Translations under genes and position numbers: made by a program
Notes under the pieces: model-generated
Database searches by the model: none
What the model saw: only the letters and a program-made list of their open reading frames with translations
Told to the model about the DNA's origin: nothing
Shown: in pieces, positions 1 through 9,700 of the stretch
How positions within the stretch are numbered: the first letter of the stretch is position 1
How the letters are laid out: each line of letters starts with the position of its first letter
Assembly: GCA_022710185.1 (NCBI GenBank)
Contig: JAKLHK010000008.1
Coordinates: forward strand, 39,349-103,348
Direction of reading: 5' to 3'
DNA length: 64,000 bases
DNA from: Bacteroidota bacterium
GTDB taxonomy: Bacteria; Bacteroidota; Bacteroidia; Bacteroidales; JAGNHN01

Positions 1-833
1 ACCAGGATGCAGACGGTATCCAGGCATTGGAATGCGGTATCGGTGAGCACCAGGCAAACATTGTATTGTCCGAATGCAGCATAGGTATTCGATACGTTCA
101 GTCCGCTTGCAGTATTTCCATCGCCGAAGCTCCACTCATAGGTAGCTGTCGGAGATTTCGGCATAGTATGGAAGTTCCAGGTCAACAGGTTAGTTGAATC
201 AGGATGTCCGCCAAAGTAGGCATGGCATCCCATTCCCGGCACACCGCCGCCAGGATTGCCACCGCCGGGATGTCCACCACCGGGATGTCCACCACCGGGA
301 TTACCACCGCCAGGATTGCCACCGCCGGGATGTCCACCACCGGGATTACCACCGCCGGGATTACCACCACCGGGATTACCACCACCAGGATTACCACCAC
401 CAGGGTTGCCGCCGCCGGGATTCCCGCCACCGGGGTTGCCGCCACCGGGGAGACCCACACAGATGCTGAAGTTGACGGTCTGGGTTCCGGCATTCACCGG
501 CACAGCCACGCTGTATACTGTCATCATGCAGCCATGGGTGATCACATAAACCTGGGCCATATTGGGATTGGCAAGAGTCAGCGTCAGGGAATAATACCCG
601 TTGCTGTCGGTGAGGGCCATGCCCAGGGGGCCGGACGGCTGGGTTCCGCCGCCGCAGTTGCCGCCACCGGGCAGCATCATGGAATCGGCGCGTACCAGCA
701 CGTTGTGGTGGGCCACTGGGGCACCTGTGGAGTCATTGGTCACCTGCCCCTGGATGGTCAGCACGCTTTGTGCTGACAGCAGACCCATGGAAAGGGCCAG
801 GAGGGAGATGAGGATGGAAAGGGTTCTTTTCAT
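1..833 (-). CDS. PKD-domain secreted protein with GGG(N/H)P repeats (3' end outside window)
   Basis: The frame is open from the ATG at 833 to the window edge, so the C-terminus is missing. It begins with a signal peptide (MKRTLSILISLLALSMGLLSA, cleavage near Gln22), followed to about residue 125 by a beta-rich region that resembles a carboxypeptidase-regulatory-like fold. Residues about 127-197 are roughly 14 copies of the five-residue unit Gly-Gly-Gly-Asn/His-Pro. After this comes a PKD domain with the hallmark WSFGDG and an FGQYNVCL strand. It is probably a surface or cell-wall adhesin exported by T9SS, like the neighbouring PKD protein, but the sorting domain lies outside the window. The Gly/Pro repeat would act as a flexible spacer. 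PKD assignment is firm; function is not known. Confidence 0.85.
   Translation of the reverse strand, partial: MKRTLSILISLLALSMGLLSAQSVLTIQGQVTNDSTGAPVAHHNVLVRADSMMLPGGGNCGGGTQPSGPLGMALTDSNGYYSLTLTLANPNMAQVYVITHGCMMTVYSVAVPVNAGTQTVNFSICVGLPGGGNPGGGNPGGGNPGGGNPGGGNPGGGNPGGGNPGGGHPGGGNPGGGNPGGGHPGGGHPGGGNPGGGVPGMGCHAYFGGHPDSTNLLTWNFHTMPKSPTATYEWSFGDGNTASGLNVSNTYAAFGQYNVCLVLTDTAFQCLDTVCIL
244..453. repeat. 15-bp in-frame tandem repeat encoding GGG(N/H)P
   Basis: About 14 tandem units of 15 bases (CCACCGCCGGGATTA-like on the plus strand) lie inside the PKD gene. Units differ mainly at third positions and at the Asn/His codon. Because the unit is a multiple of three, gain or loss of copies keeps the gene in frame and only changes linker length. 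Confidence 0.9.
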
Positions 834-849
834 GGTCAGGGGTTGTTTA

Positions 850-879
850 CTGTTCTGGAATGCTTGTCTGTTCTGGAAT
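850..879. repeat. Paired 12-bp direct repeat upstream of the PKD gene
   Basis: The sequence CTGTTCTGGAAT occurs twice, at 850-861 and 868-879, 18 bases apart start to start, just upstream of the start codon at 833. It may be a regulator binding site or chance; the 135-base spacer shows no clear TAnnTTTG promoter. Confidence 0.35.
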
Positions 880-968
880 ATGTTCAACGATCGTTTTCTG
901 ATACCAAGACCTTGGCTTTGTTACGGGGTTGCCTCCCGTATCCTGTCTCTCATGATTTTTTTTCATCA

Positions 969-2522
969 TCAGGGCATAATGACTACCCGCCTGCTGGCAA
1001 GGTATCGCCCGTCCATGCTGATCTTCAGCAGGTAAACTCCGGGAATCTCTCGTCCCGTCTTCACCATATATGTTTCCTCTCCTCCCTGATGGGTGTATGT
1101 GGTACTGCCGATGCGGCGCCCTGATAGGTCGTGAAGTTCCGCCTGCACCTCTCCTGCCCCGGCAAAGGAAAGGGTGATCCAGGCTTCGCCCGAAGTAGGG
1201 TTAGGGAAAATGTTCCCCACCGCAGCCCCCTGTTCCAGGGCATCCTGTACGGGCAGCACCATCATCGGCTGCACTTCAAGGAGGATGTCGTTCACCACCG
1301 GATGACCGGGGTTCAGCTGTACTTCTGCAGGGACGGTCTGGATGCCGGGGATTTCCGCATGCACGCGAAGGTTGCCGTAGTTCACCTGCATGAACTGGAA
1401 GTTACCAAGGGCATCGCTGATTCGCAGGGCCATCGGATGGCCGCTCTGGGTAAGCAGCAGGATGTCAACCCCAGCCGCGGGGCCGCTCAGGCTGTCCGGC
1501 CGGTCGTCGCTGTATACTACCTGTCCCCCGATGGTCCCACTGCCATTCGTGCCGCCCGGCAGCCCCTTCAGGCTGATGTCCGCCCCGAAGTAATCCTGGT
1601 TGAGCATGATCTCATCGGCCATGAACCAATGAATATCCGAAGGGAAATAGGTAGGCAGGAAGGAATTTGGGGCCGGGGAATTTCCTGCCTCCCTGGCCCT
1701 CAGGATAAATTGTCCCCCCAGGACCTGATAGAACCAGTAAACGCCCAGGGAGTCAGTCTGGGCGACCCGGTCGAGCATATATTGCCCGCCAACTTTTCTG
1801 AACAGCTGGACCATGGCGCCTTCCGCCGGGAAGGGGCCGCCGAAGACCTGTCCGGCCAGGTTGTGGTAGCCCGGACTGATCACGGGGATCAGTTTGCAGG
1901 CGGTATCCTCGCAGGCGGGGCCCAGGATGCGCAGGCAAACCAGGTAATGCCCGGTATCGGCAAAGTGGTGTTCAATATTGAGGCCGCTACCGACCTGTCC
2001 GTCACCGAAATCCCACAGCCATTGGTTTACATTGCCCTGGACCTGGGCATGGAACACCCAGCGCAGGGGATCTGTGGGGGTAGGCCAGGCGTTGAAGCCG
2101 GCCTGGCAAGGAATCGGAATGCCGACATATACACTGTCGCAAAAGGTATCGCTGCACGAGTGCGTGCTGTCGTTATGCCAGACCTTCAGGCATACCTCGT
2201 AGGCGCCCGGCTGGTTATATTGATGCGAGGGGTTCATCTGCGGGGAATGGTCCCCGTCGCCAAACTCCCAGAATACATGGTCAAAAGGACCTGTCGACAG
2301 GTTGGTGAACAGGATGCGATTGACCACATTGGGATGGGGCGCATAGCCGAACATGGCCTGGCAGCTGTCTTTCCATCCCCCATGCCCGGGTTGGGCCATC
2401 AGTAAGGGCATGGCAGCAAACCCGAAAAACGCGGTCAGTACTGTCAGGAGCATCCTTCCGGCCTTATCCGATATTTGGGCTAAGCTGTCCATGATGCTTG
2501 CAAGGTAAGGATTAGAACTCAT
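969..2522 (-). CDS. PKD-domain protein with T9SS type A sorting domain
   Basis: A 517-residue secreted protein. Translation may begin at residue 1 or at an internal Met: residues 24-44 (MLLTVLTAFFGFAAMPLLMA) look like the signal peptide. Two PKD domains follow (about 55-135 with WEFGDG, and 137-215 with WLWDFGDG), then two carboxypeptidase-regulatory/SdrD-B-like beta domains (about 218-300 and 325-400), and a C-terminal T9SS type A domain (about 430-517, with IFPNPTSGEAWI, a DLSGRRI strand and GVYLLKI). This architecture fits a surface-anchored adhesin. Its start overlaps the end of the upstream barrel gene by 11 bases, which suggests cotranscription with the sigma-factor operon. Confidence 0.9.
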   Translation of the reverse strand: MSSNPYLASIMDSLAQISDKAGRMLLTVLTAFFGFAAMPLLMAQPGHGGWKDSCQAMFGYAPHPNVVNRILFTNLSTGPFDHVFWEFGDGDHSPQMNPSHQYNQPGAYEVCLKVWHNDSTHSCSDTFCDSVYVGIPIPCQAGFNAWPTPTDPLRWVFHAQVQGNVNQWLWDFGDGQVGSGLNIEHHFADTGHYLVCLRILGPACEDTACKLIPVISPGYHNLAGQVFGGPFPAEGAMVQLFRKVGGQYMLDRVAQTDSLGVYWFYQVLGGQFILRAREAGNSPAPNSFLPTYFPSDIHWFMADEIMLNQDYFGADISLKGLPGGTNGSGTIGGQVVYSDDRPDSLSGPAAGVDILLLTQSGHPMALRISDALGNFQFMQVNYGNLRVHAEIPGIQTVPAEVQLNPGHPVVNDILLEVQPMMVLPVQDALEQGAAVGNIFPNPTSGEAWITLSFAGAGEVQAELHDLSGRRIGSTTYTHQGGEETYMVKTGREIPGVYLLKISMDGRYLASRRVVIMP

Positions 2523-3990
2523 AAATGATGCCGGTCCTCAGGTTCACCGACCAGGGCTTGGTCTGGAGTTCCTGATAGATGGGGTTTAAATAATACCGTA
2601 TGCCAGGCTCCAGGGAGAGGCTGAGCTTCCGGGTCAGGGCATAGCTCAGCCCGGCGTTCATCAGGAACTGCCAGTTGGTGCGGATGCGGCCCGGGGTCTG
2701 GTCATCCACCCTCAGGATACGGTCGGAAGCTTGGTCAACATATATCTGGGGTTCTCGACTGCCCACCAGCACCGAAAGCATCGGCCCCCCGCGCAGGCTC
2801 AGGGAGAATCGTCCCAGAGGGTGGCGGTACCCCAGCATCAGGGGGAACTGAACATAGGTATAAGTGTTTACCGTGCGCTCGAAGTATTGACTGGTGGTGG
2901 AATCGTACACTTTCACTTCACTGAAGAAGTATTGGGGAACGATAACCTGGTTCACGGTATCCACGGAGAAGGCGATGGAATCCAGATCTTTATAGGTACC
3001 GAGATAGGCGTTGTAATCTACGGTGTACAGGTTTTCGTTCCTTACCCGGCTTAACCCCAGGCCAAACTCCAGGGTATAATTGAACCAGGTGTACCGCATC
3101 ATCCCGTCGAAGCCGTAAAGCGTCTTTTCCGCATGCAGGTCTTCCGAATGGTAGATCTCTGGGATATAGAATAACCCCAGGCTCCATTCCGGACGTATGG
3201 TGCGTTCCATTCCTGTGATCCCCAGCGTCTTCTTCCATCCTGCCGTATGCTGGGTGCGGTTTACGTGTGAGTATGCTGGGAATATGGGTTCCCAGCCCAG
3301 GTAGCGGGCCTGAAAGGGGACCGGTCGGAGCGTCAGTGCGGCTTGCATGGTGTTCATGACCAAGGCTGCCGGTGTCTCTGTGTGCAGGGCCAGGGCTGGG
3401 GGCACGGCCTGACTGACGGGAGCCGGCTCAAGGGTTGCGGTTGGCAGGTCGCTGTTCCCGGTGGCCGGGGTCAGGAGGGTAGCCGGGGTTTCCGGCAAGG
3501 GGACGGAGGTTGACGCTTCAGGTTCTCCGGTGGGTACGGCCGGGGAAGGACTATGCAGGTTTGGGGTCGTTTGCAGTGGGGCGTTTGAAGAAACATGGGC
3601 CCCGGATGGCCCTGAAGAGCGGACGGGTTGTGCCGGAACGGGTTTTTCTGCAACGGCAGCCGTGGTGCTTGCAGTCCTGAGCGGTGCCGGGGCTGCCGGA
3701 CGGAAGGTCGGGGTGTTCTTTTCGGCCGTTGGAGCGGGTTCCATGACCTTCACTGCCGGTGCGGCTGCAATGGTGGCCTGCTGGCCTTGTCCCGGGAACA
3801 GGTAGAAGCCCCCCGTAATCAGCATCACGCCCAACGGGAGGATTAGGGTGTTCAGCCAGGCTTTCCAGCCTGTGGTTGGGGGTGGCTCCAGGCGGCCGCT
3901 GATGCCTTCCCACACCCCGGGAGAAGGCTCCAACTGGTACCCGCCCAGTTTCTGCCGCAGCAGTTCGTCCATGCGATGGTCGGTATTCAT
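2512..3990 (-). CDS. Inner-membrane-anchored protein with Pro-rich linker and outer-membrane beta-barrel
   Basis: The 492 residues fall into four parts. Residues 1-45 are a short cytoplasmic head (MDELLRQKLGGYQLEPSPGVW), of the kind seen at the start of anti-sigma-like proteins. Residues about 46-66 form one hydrophobic helix. Residues about 67-225 are a low-complexity Pro/Ala/Thr/Ser linker. Residues about 226-492 look like a porin-type barrel with alternating strands, LRGGPMLSVLV, and a terminal Phe (GIIYEF) typical of the outer-membrane beta-signal. Its ATG overlaps the sigma factor stop as ATGA, so the two are translationally coupled. It may act as the sigma factor's regulator and span the periplasm. 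That role is inferred; the barrel call is fairly secure. Confidence 0.75.
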   Translation of the reverse strand: MNTDHRMDELLRQKLGGYQLEPSPGVWEGISGRLEPPPTTGWKAWLNTLILPLGVMLITGGFYLFPGQGQQATIAAAPAVKVMEPAPTAEKNTPTFRPAAPAPLRTASTTAAVAEKPVPAQPVRSSGPSGAHVSSNAPLQTTPNLHSPSPAVPTGEPEASTSVPLPETPATLLTPATGNSDLPTATLEPAPVSQAVPPALALHTETPAALVMNTMQAALTLRPVPFQARYLGWEPIFPAYSHVNRTQHTAGWKKTLGITGMERTIRPEWSLGLFYIPEIYHSEDLHAEKTLYGFDGMMRYTWFNYTLEFGLGLSRVRNENLYTVDYNAYLGTYKDLDSIAFSVDTVNQVIVPQYFFSEVKVYDSTTSQYFERTVNTYTYVQFPLMLGYRHPLGRFSLSLRGGPMLSVLVGSREPQIYVDQASDRILRVDDQTPGRIRTNWQFLMNAGLSYALTRKLSLSLEPGIRYYLNPIYQELQTKPWSVNLRTGIIYEF

Positions 3991-4583
3991 CGTTGTACTG
4001 GTATATATTCTCTTTCCTTTTCCTCCGATTCGAGCAGCCTTCTCAGAAAACGCCGGGCCTTCGACAGCTGCGACTTGCTGGTGTTTTCCGTGATTTCCAG
4101 GCTCCGGGCGATCTCCCGGTGGGAGAGCCCCTCAAAAACATACAGGTTGAGCACCATGCGGTACCCTTCGGGCAGGCGCTGAATAAGGGCCATTACCTCC
4201 TCGGGCTTCAGTCGTGCCAGCAGGGCTTCTCCTTCCTCTGTCTCCTCCCCGGCGGCAATGCGCTCCTCCATCCCGTCGATGTCCTCCGGGAATCCCTGCC
4301 TGCGGCTCGCCTTGAACCAGCTGAGGGCAGTGTTCATCATGATCCTGCGGATCCAGCCCTCAAAAGAGCCTTCCCCCCGGTAGCTTCCGATGTTCAGGAA
4401 GACCTTGATGAACCCGTCCTGCAGGATGTCCTCCGCCGTGGCCCGGTCTGGGGCATAGCGGAGGCATACGCCCAGCATCTGCGGAGCATACATCCGGTAC
4501 AACTGCGACTGACTTTTGCGCTTACCGGCCTGACATCCTTGTATCAGCGTTTCTTCCGGGGCCATCCCGTATGTTCTGGACAT
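3987..4583 (-). CDS. ECF-type RNA polymerase sigma-70 factor
   Basis: Region 2 is visible in YAPQMLGVCLRYAPDRATAE-DILQDGFIKVF and the following FEGWIRRIMMNTALSW; region 4 is visible in LPEGYRMVLNLYVFEGLSHR with the helix-turn-helix EIARSLEITENTSKSQLSKA. The length of about 198 residues is normal for ECF sigma factors. I prefer the ATG at 4583 (MSRTYG); 4568 is possible, and the frame stays open to 4619. It is the first gene of a minus-strand unit with the barrel protein and the PKD protein, and the overlap with the barrel gene indicates that the barrel protein probably controls it. The signal sensed is unknown. Confidence 0.93.
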   Translation of the reverse strand: MSRTYGMAPEETLIQGCQAGKRKSQSQLYRMYAPQMLGVCLRYAPDRATAEDILQDGFIKVFLNIGSYRGEGSFEGWIRRIMMNTALSWFKASRRQGFPEDIDGMEERIAAGEETEEGEALLARLKPEEVMALIQRLPEGYRMVLNLYVFEGLSHREIARSLEITENTSKSQLSKARRFLRRLLESEEKEREYIPVQR

Positions 4584-4779
4584 AAGACTGTGCTCATAGC
4601 AAAGCGTTGCCTGAACCACACAATATTACTCCATAAATTTAGGGCCAGGAAAGAAAATAGGGCGGGTTGTGGTGAGGATTGGCCGGACATATACCTCTGG
4701 CTGCTGGATGCGTGTACTTGTCCCTGCTGTTGCTGTTGCTCTTGCTTCATAATCATTTCTTTAGAGTAGAATCTGCGCT

Positions 4780-6720
4780 ATGAAAAGTACTTCACGAACA
4801 ACATCCCCCGGCTTCATCCGGCGATATGGCTTCGCACTGATCCTGGCCGTGCTCCCGGCAGCGATATATGTCAACACCCTTCCCAACAACTATGCCCTGG
4901 ACGACCTCTATGCCATCACCCGCAACCAGTTCACCCAACAGGGGATACAGGGGATCCCCGACCTCCTGGGAAAGCATTTCTTCGCTGGGTACCTCGGGGA
5001 TCAGGAGGTGGACCTGAGCGGGGGCCGTTACCGGCCGCTGTCCCTGGTCACTTTCGCCCTGGAAATGGAGCTGTTTGGCGAGAACCCCCACCTGAGCCAT
5101 GCCGTCAATGTCCTGATCTATATACTCCTGGTCCTGGTCATGTTCAGCATATTCCGTAGGATGTTCCCCCCGGGGAAGCAGCCGTGGTGGGAGTTTGCGG
5201 CATTCACCGCAATGTTGTTGTATGCCGCCCACCCCCTGCATACAGAGGTGGTGGCCAACATCAAGGGCAGGGACGAACTGCTATCCGCCCTCTTCGGCTT
5301 TCTGGCGCTCCGGCTGGCGCTGGGCCAGGGCGCAGACCTGCGGTGGAAAGGCGGGACAGGGATCGCCCTCTTCCTGTTCCTGGCCCTGATGTCCAAGGAG
5401 AACGCAGTGGCTTTCCTCGCCATCATACCCCTGGCGCTGTTCTGGAAGGGGGAGCGCAGGCTGCGCCCCCTGCTTGCCTACCTCCCGGCACTCCTTGTCC
5501 CCCTGCTGGCTTACCTGCTGATCAGGCTGGCCGTGCTCGGCACACCCGAGACGGGCTCCTCCCCTGAGCTGATGGACAATCCCTTCCTCCATGCCAGCCT
5601 GAATGAGCGCTATGGCACCATTCTGAGGACCTTCGGTGATTATTACCGACTGATGCTCTATCCTGCCGTCCTTACCTGGGATTACTATCCCTACCATATC
5701 CCGCTCACAAGGCTGTTCACCTCCCATGCCCTGCTTCCCCTGGCCCTCACCCTGGCCCTTCTCCTCCTGGCCATCCTGGGCATCAAAAGGCGTGCTACGG
5801 CCTCCTTCGGCCTGCTGTTCTTCTTTATCGCCTTTTTTCCTGTAAGCAATATCCCCGTCAACCTGGGGGCCTTCATGGCCGAGCGCTTCCTCTTCCTTCC
5901 CTCCACAGGGCTTTGCCTGGCCCTGGCCGCCACCTTCAGCGGGCTCTCTGCACGCCTTTCCGAAGGTAAGAAAGCCCTGGTCCCTGCCCTCATCCTGGTC
6001 ATGCTGACCTTCTTCTCCTATCACACCTATACCCGGAACAAGGTATGGAAGGACGACTTTACCCTATACACCCACGATGTAAGGATATCTTCCAACTCGG
6101 CCAAGAGCAACAATATCGCCGCCAAATTCTATGCCTACGAGGCCCGCAACGCCCAGGACACCCTTCTAAGGCGTGAATACTTCGACACCGCCCTGACCCT
6201 TTTCCGGCAGGCGGTGCGCATCCACCCTGCCTTCATGGATGCCTGGTTCCACTATGGCAACACCTGGTATGAGGGGAGAGGATTGCTCGACAGCACCCTG
6301 GGGTGTTACAGCAGGGTACTGGCCCTCGATCCGAAGGAGCCCAATGTGTGGAACAACCTTCGCCGTCTGGCGGACGCTGGCAGCATGGAGGACAGGATGA
6401 AGGTCAGGGGAATGATCCTGCAGCGCCAGCCCCGTGATACGGCCTCCCTGAGGGCCCTGGGCAGGATGTACCTCAGCTCGGGCCGGCTTGGGGAAGCCCT
6501 GCCCTACTTCAGAAGGTGGAGCCATGCCGACAGCCTCAGCCTGCAGGCCTGGGATTACCTCGGGGTGATCCACTACCAGCTGGGATCGTTCGACTCCTCG
6601 GCTATGGCCTTCCGCAAGGCATACGACCTGGCCCCCGGCAACCTGCGTAACCGGGATAACCTGTACAGCGCCCTTTTCCGCGCAGGCCGGCTGCGCGAGG
6701 CTCAGGAATTACTGCGCTGA
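4780..6720 (+). CDS. TMTC-like polytopic membrane protein with C-terminal TPRs (putative glycosyltransferase)
   Basis: This 646-residue protein has about ten membrane helices followed by TPR repeats from about residue 440 to the end. The order of motifs matches the TMTC/DUF1736 family: NNYALDDLYAITRN (acidic pair Asp41-Asp42 in the first loop), RYRPLSLVTFALE at 83-95, HPLHTEVVANIKGRDELLSA at 151-170, SKENAVAF at 205-212, the DNPF motif near 266, and AERFLFLPSTG. In eukaryotes TMTC proteins are lipid-linked O-mannosyltransferases with an Asp-containing first loop. Here a sugar transferase acting on exported proteins is a reasonable inference, with the TPRs in the periplasm binding the acceptor. 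The stop lies 2 bases from the convergent RND gene. Confidence 0.85.
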   Translation: MKSTSRTTSPGFIRRYGFALILAVLPAAIYVNTLPNNYALDDLYAITRNQFTQQGIQGIPDLLGKHFFAGYLGDQEVDLSGGRYRPLSLVTFALEMELFGENPHLSHAVNVLIYILLVLVMFSIFRRMFPPGKQPWWEFAAFTAMLLYAAHPLHTEVVANIKGRDELLSALFGFLALRLALGQGADLRWKGGTGIALFLFLALMSKENAVAFLAIIPLALFWKGERRLRPLLAYLPALLVPLLAYLLIRLAVLGTPETGSSPELMDNPFLHASLNERYGTILRTFGDYYRLMLYPAVLTWDYYPYHIPLTRLFTSHALLPLALTLALLLLAILGIKRRATASFGLLFFFIAFFPVSNIPVNLGAFMAERFLFLPSTGLCLALAATFSGLSARLSEGKKALVPALILVMLTFFSYHTYTRNKVWKDDFTLYTHDVRISSNSAKSNNIAAKFYAYEARNAQDTLLRREYFDTALTLFRQAVRIHPAFMDAWFHYGNTWYEGRGLLDSTLGCYSRVLALDPKEPNVWNNLRRLADAGSMEDRMKVRGMILQRQPRDTASLRALGRMYLSSGRLGEALPYFRRWSHADSLSLQAWDYLGVIHYQLGSFDSSAMAFRKAYDLAPGNLRNRDNLYSALFRAGRLREAQELLR

Positions 6721-6722
6721 GG

Positions 6723-9700
6723 TCAGAGCGAGCGCCCCGGATTCCTCCAGGCGAACATCTTCACCCTCAGCAGATAGGTGAGGTGGTACATACAGGGTAC
6801 GATGACCAGGGTCATGAAGGTGGAAAAAGTCAGACCGAAGATCACTGTCCAGGACATCGGCCCCCAGAAGGCGACCATATCTCCCCCGAAGTAGAGCTGG
6901 GGGTCGAAATCGCTGAGCAGGGTGGCAAAGTTGATGTTCAGCCCCACCGCCATGGTGATGAGTCCGAGGATGGTGGTGATGGCTGTCAGCAATACCGGGC
7001 GCAGCCTGGTACGGCCGGCCTGAACGATGCAGTCCGTGGAGTCCTTCTCGCTCAGTAGCCCGTTTTCTTCCATGCCCAGCTCCACCCGACGGCGGGCCTT
7101 CAGCAGATCAATGTAGTCGATGAGCACGATGGCGTTGTTCACCACGATGCCGGCCAGGGACACGATGCCGATGCCGGTCATGATGATGACGAAGTCCATG
7201 CGGAAGGTAGACAGCCCACCGAAGACCCCGATGAAGCTGAACACCACACTCGCCATAATGATGGCCGGTTTGACCGCCGAATTGAACTGGCTTACCAGGA
7301 TGAGCAGGATCACCGAAATGGCGATCATCATGGCCTGCATGAGAAACTCCATACTGGCCTGTTGTTCTTCCTGCTCCCCGGTGAATTCGTACTTATACCC
7401 TTCGGGCATGGGGAAGGAAGGCAGGAGTTCCTTCAGCTTTCCGTTGATCTCATTGGCATTATAACCTTCCAATACATTGGAATACAGCGTGATGACCCTG
7501 TCAAGGTCCTTGCGCTTCACCGCATCGTAGGTGGTGCTGTACGAGATGTCAGCCACCGCTGAAATCGGGACCTGACGGATCTGGCCCGTGGTATTGTCGC
7601 GGAAGGTGATGGTTTGGTTCATCAGGGTGGGCAGGTCGTAGCGGGCGTCCCGGTCCATGCGGAGCTGGATGGGATATTCATCCTCGCCTATCTTGAAATC
7701 GGAGATCTCCTTGCCGTAGAGGGAGGTGCGCAGGGTGGCCGCCACCGAGTAGGTGGAAAGCCCGAAACGCCTGGCCTTTTCACGGTCGATGTTCACGATG
7801 AGCTCCGGCTTGCCCACGTCCAGGTCCATGCGGAGGCCTTCGATGCCCGGGATGGATGCTGAATTGATGTATTGCCGCATCTCATCCACCAGCAGGATCA
7901 GGCGGTCGTAGTCCGTGCCGCTCAGCTCAATGTTCACGGGCTTACCGGCCGGGGGCCCCATGCTGTTCTTTTCCACCGCCACCTGTACTCCGGGATAACG
8001 GCCGATGAGCGCTTCGGATACCTTCTCATGTACCTCGGAAGTGCTAACCCCTCCCCGGTCTTCAAAATCTATGAAGTTCACCGTGATGCGGTTGCGGTGG
8101 GGAATGGCTCCCACCACACCCATCTCATTCTCCCCAAAGGCCCCTTCGCCCACGGTGGTAAGCTTCGATTTGAGGATGCCCTGATAAGGGACCAGCACGC
8201 TGTCTACCACCTGTTCCATCTCCAGGGTGAGGGCATTGGTCCGCTCAATGTCGGTGCCGATGGGGAAGGTAGTGAGGATGTTGAGGTACTGGGGTTCATT
8301 GTCAGGGAAGAAGAGGACCTTGGGCTGACGCAGGGCGAACAGCACCAGGGTAAACAGCAGCAGCAGGAAGGACCCGAGGATAAAGAGGAAGGGTCGCTTT
8401 CCCCTGAGGGCAAAACGCAGGGTGTTCGCATAAATCTCGTCCAGCCAGGGGAGGCCCTTGGCCTGGAACCAGCTGCCCATAGGCCCGAAGAAGAAGATGT
8501 TGAGCAGGGTGATCACCATGGTGAATACCAGCAGGTTCGCCATGGTGTTCCACCCCAGCAGGTAGAACATTGCAGCCAGGACAGCGAGCACGGCCTGTAT
8601 CCTGAGGATGCGCCGGCGGTTGGGCTTGCGCTCCAGGTCTTTCGGGCGGATGAAGGTGGCGGTGAACACCGGCACGATCACCAGGGCCACGAACAAGGAG
8701 GAGGTGAGTACGATGATCAGGGTCACCGGCAGGTCTTTCATGAACTCTCCCACTATGCTTTTCCAGAAGGCCAGCGGAAAGAAGGCGGCCAGGGTGGTAG
8801 CCGTGGAGGAGATGATGGGCATGGCAATCTCGCTCACCGCCCTGCGGGAAGCCTCCGTCGGGGATTTTCCCTCACTGATGAAGCGGTGGATATTCTCCAC
8901 CGCCACGATGGCATTGTCGACCAGCATCCCCAGGGCGAGGATCAGGGAGAAGAGCACCATCATGTTCACGGTCATGCCCATCAGGCTGATCACGACAAAG
9001 CTGAGCAGCATGGAGGTGGGGATGGCCAGGCCCACGAACAGGGCGTTGCGGGTGCCCAGGAAATAGAAAAGCACCAGGATCACCAGGATCATCCCCATCA
9101 GCATGTTGTTCTCCAGGTTGCTGAGCTGGAGGCGGATCATCTCCGACTGGTCATTGGTGGTACTCACCTCCAGCTTCTCCGGCAGCAGGCCTTTTTCCCG
9201 GCCCTCATCCAGTACATCGTACACCTGGTCGATGGCCGATAAAAGGTTGGCACCACTTTTCTTCACCACCTGCAGCGACACTACAGGCTGGCCATTGAGG
9301 CGGGCAAAGCTGCCAGGTTCGGCGAAGCCGTCCGCCACGCTGGCCACATCACGCAGGTATACGATCCGTTGGCTCTCGTTCTTCACTACGATGTCGCCGA
9401 TCTGCTTCACTGTAAGGAACTCTCCTACGGTGCGCAGCGACATCCTCACGTCCTCCATCAGCAGCTCTCCCCCGGAAATATTGAGGTTCTCGGCCTTCAC
9501 CGCATTCTCGATGTCGTCCATCGATACTTCCATCATCTGCATCTTCACCGGGTCGGCGTTGATCTGGATCTCCCGGTCCATCATGCCCACGATGTCCACC
9601 TTGCTTACCTCGTCTATCCCCTCGATCTCGTCCTCCAGGTATTCGGCGAAATTGTCCAGCTCATTCAGGCTGTAGTCCCCGCTCAGGTTCACCGTGATCA

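Noticed and set aside
244..453. Regular repeats that might suggest a CRISPR array
   Set aside because: Units are contiguous 15-mers without spacers and are translated as part of a PKD protein; no cas genes.
1131..2405. Open frame of over 400 codons on the plus strand, opposite the PKD protein
   Set aside because: No domain; the opposite strand encodes PKD and T9SS domains.
4620..4660. TAAATTTA box upstream of the sigma factor
   Set aside because: Last base differs from TAnnTTTG, and no -33 element was found; too weak to report as a promoter.
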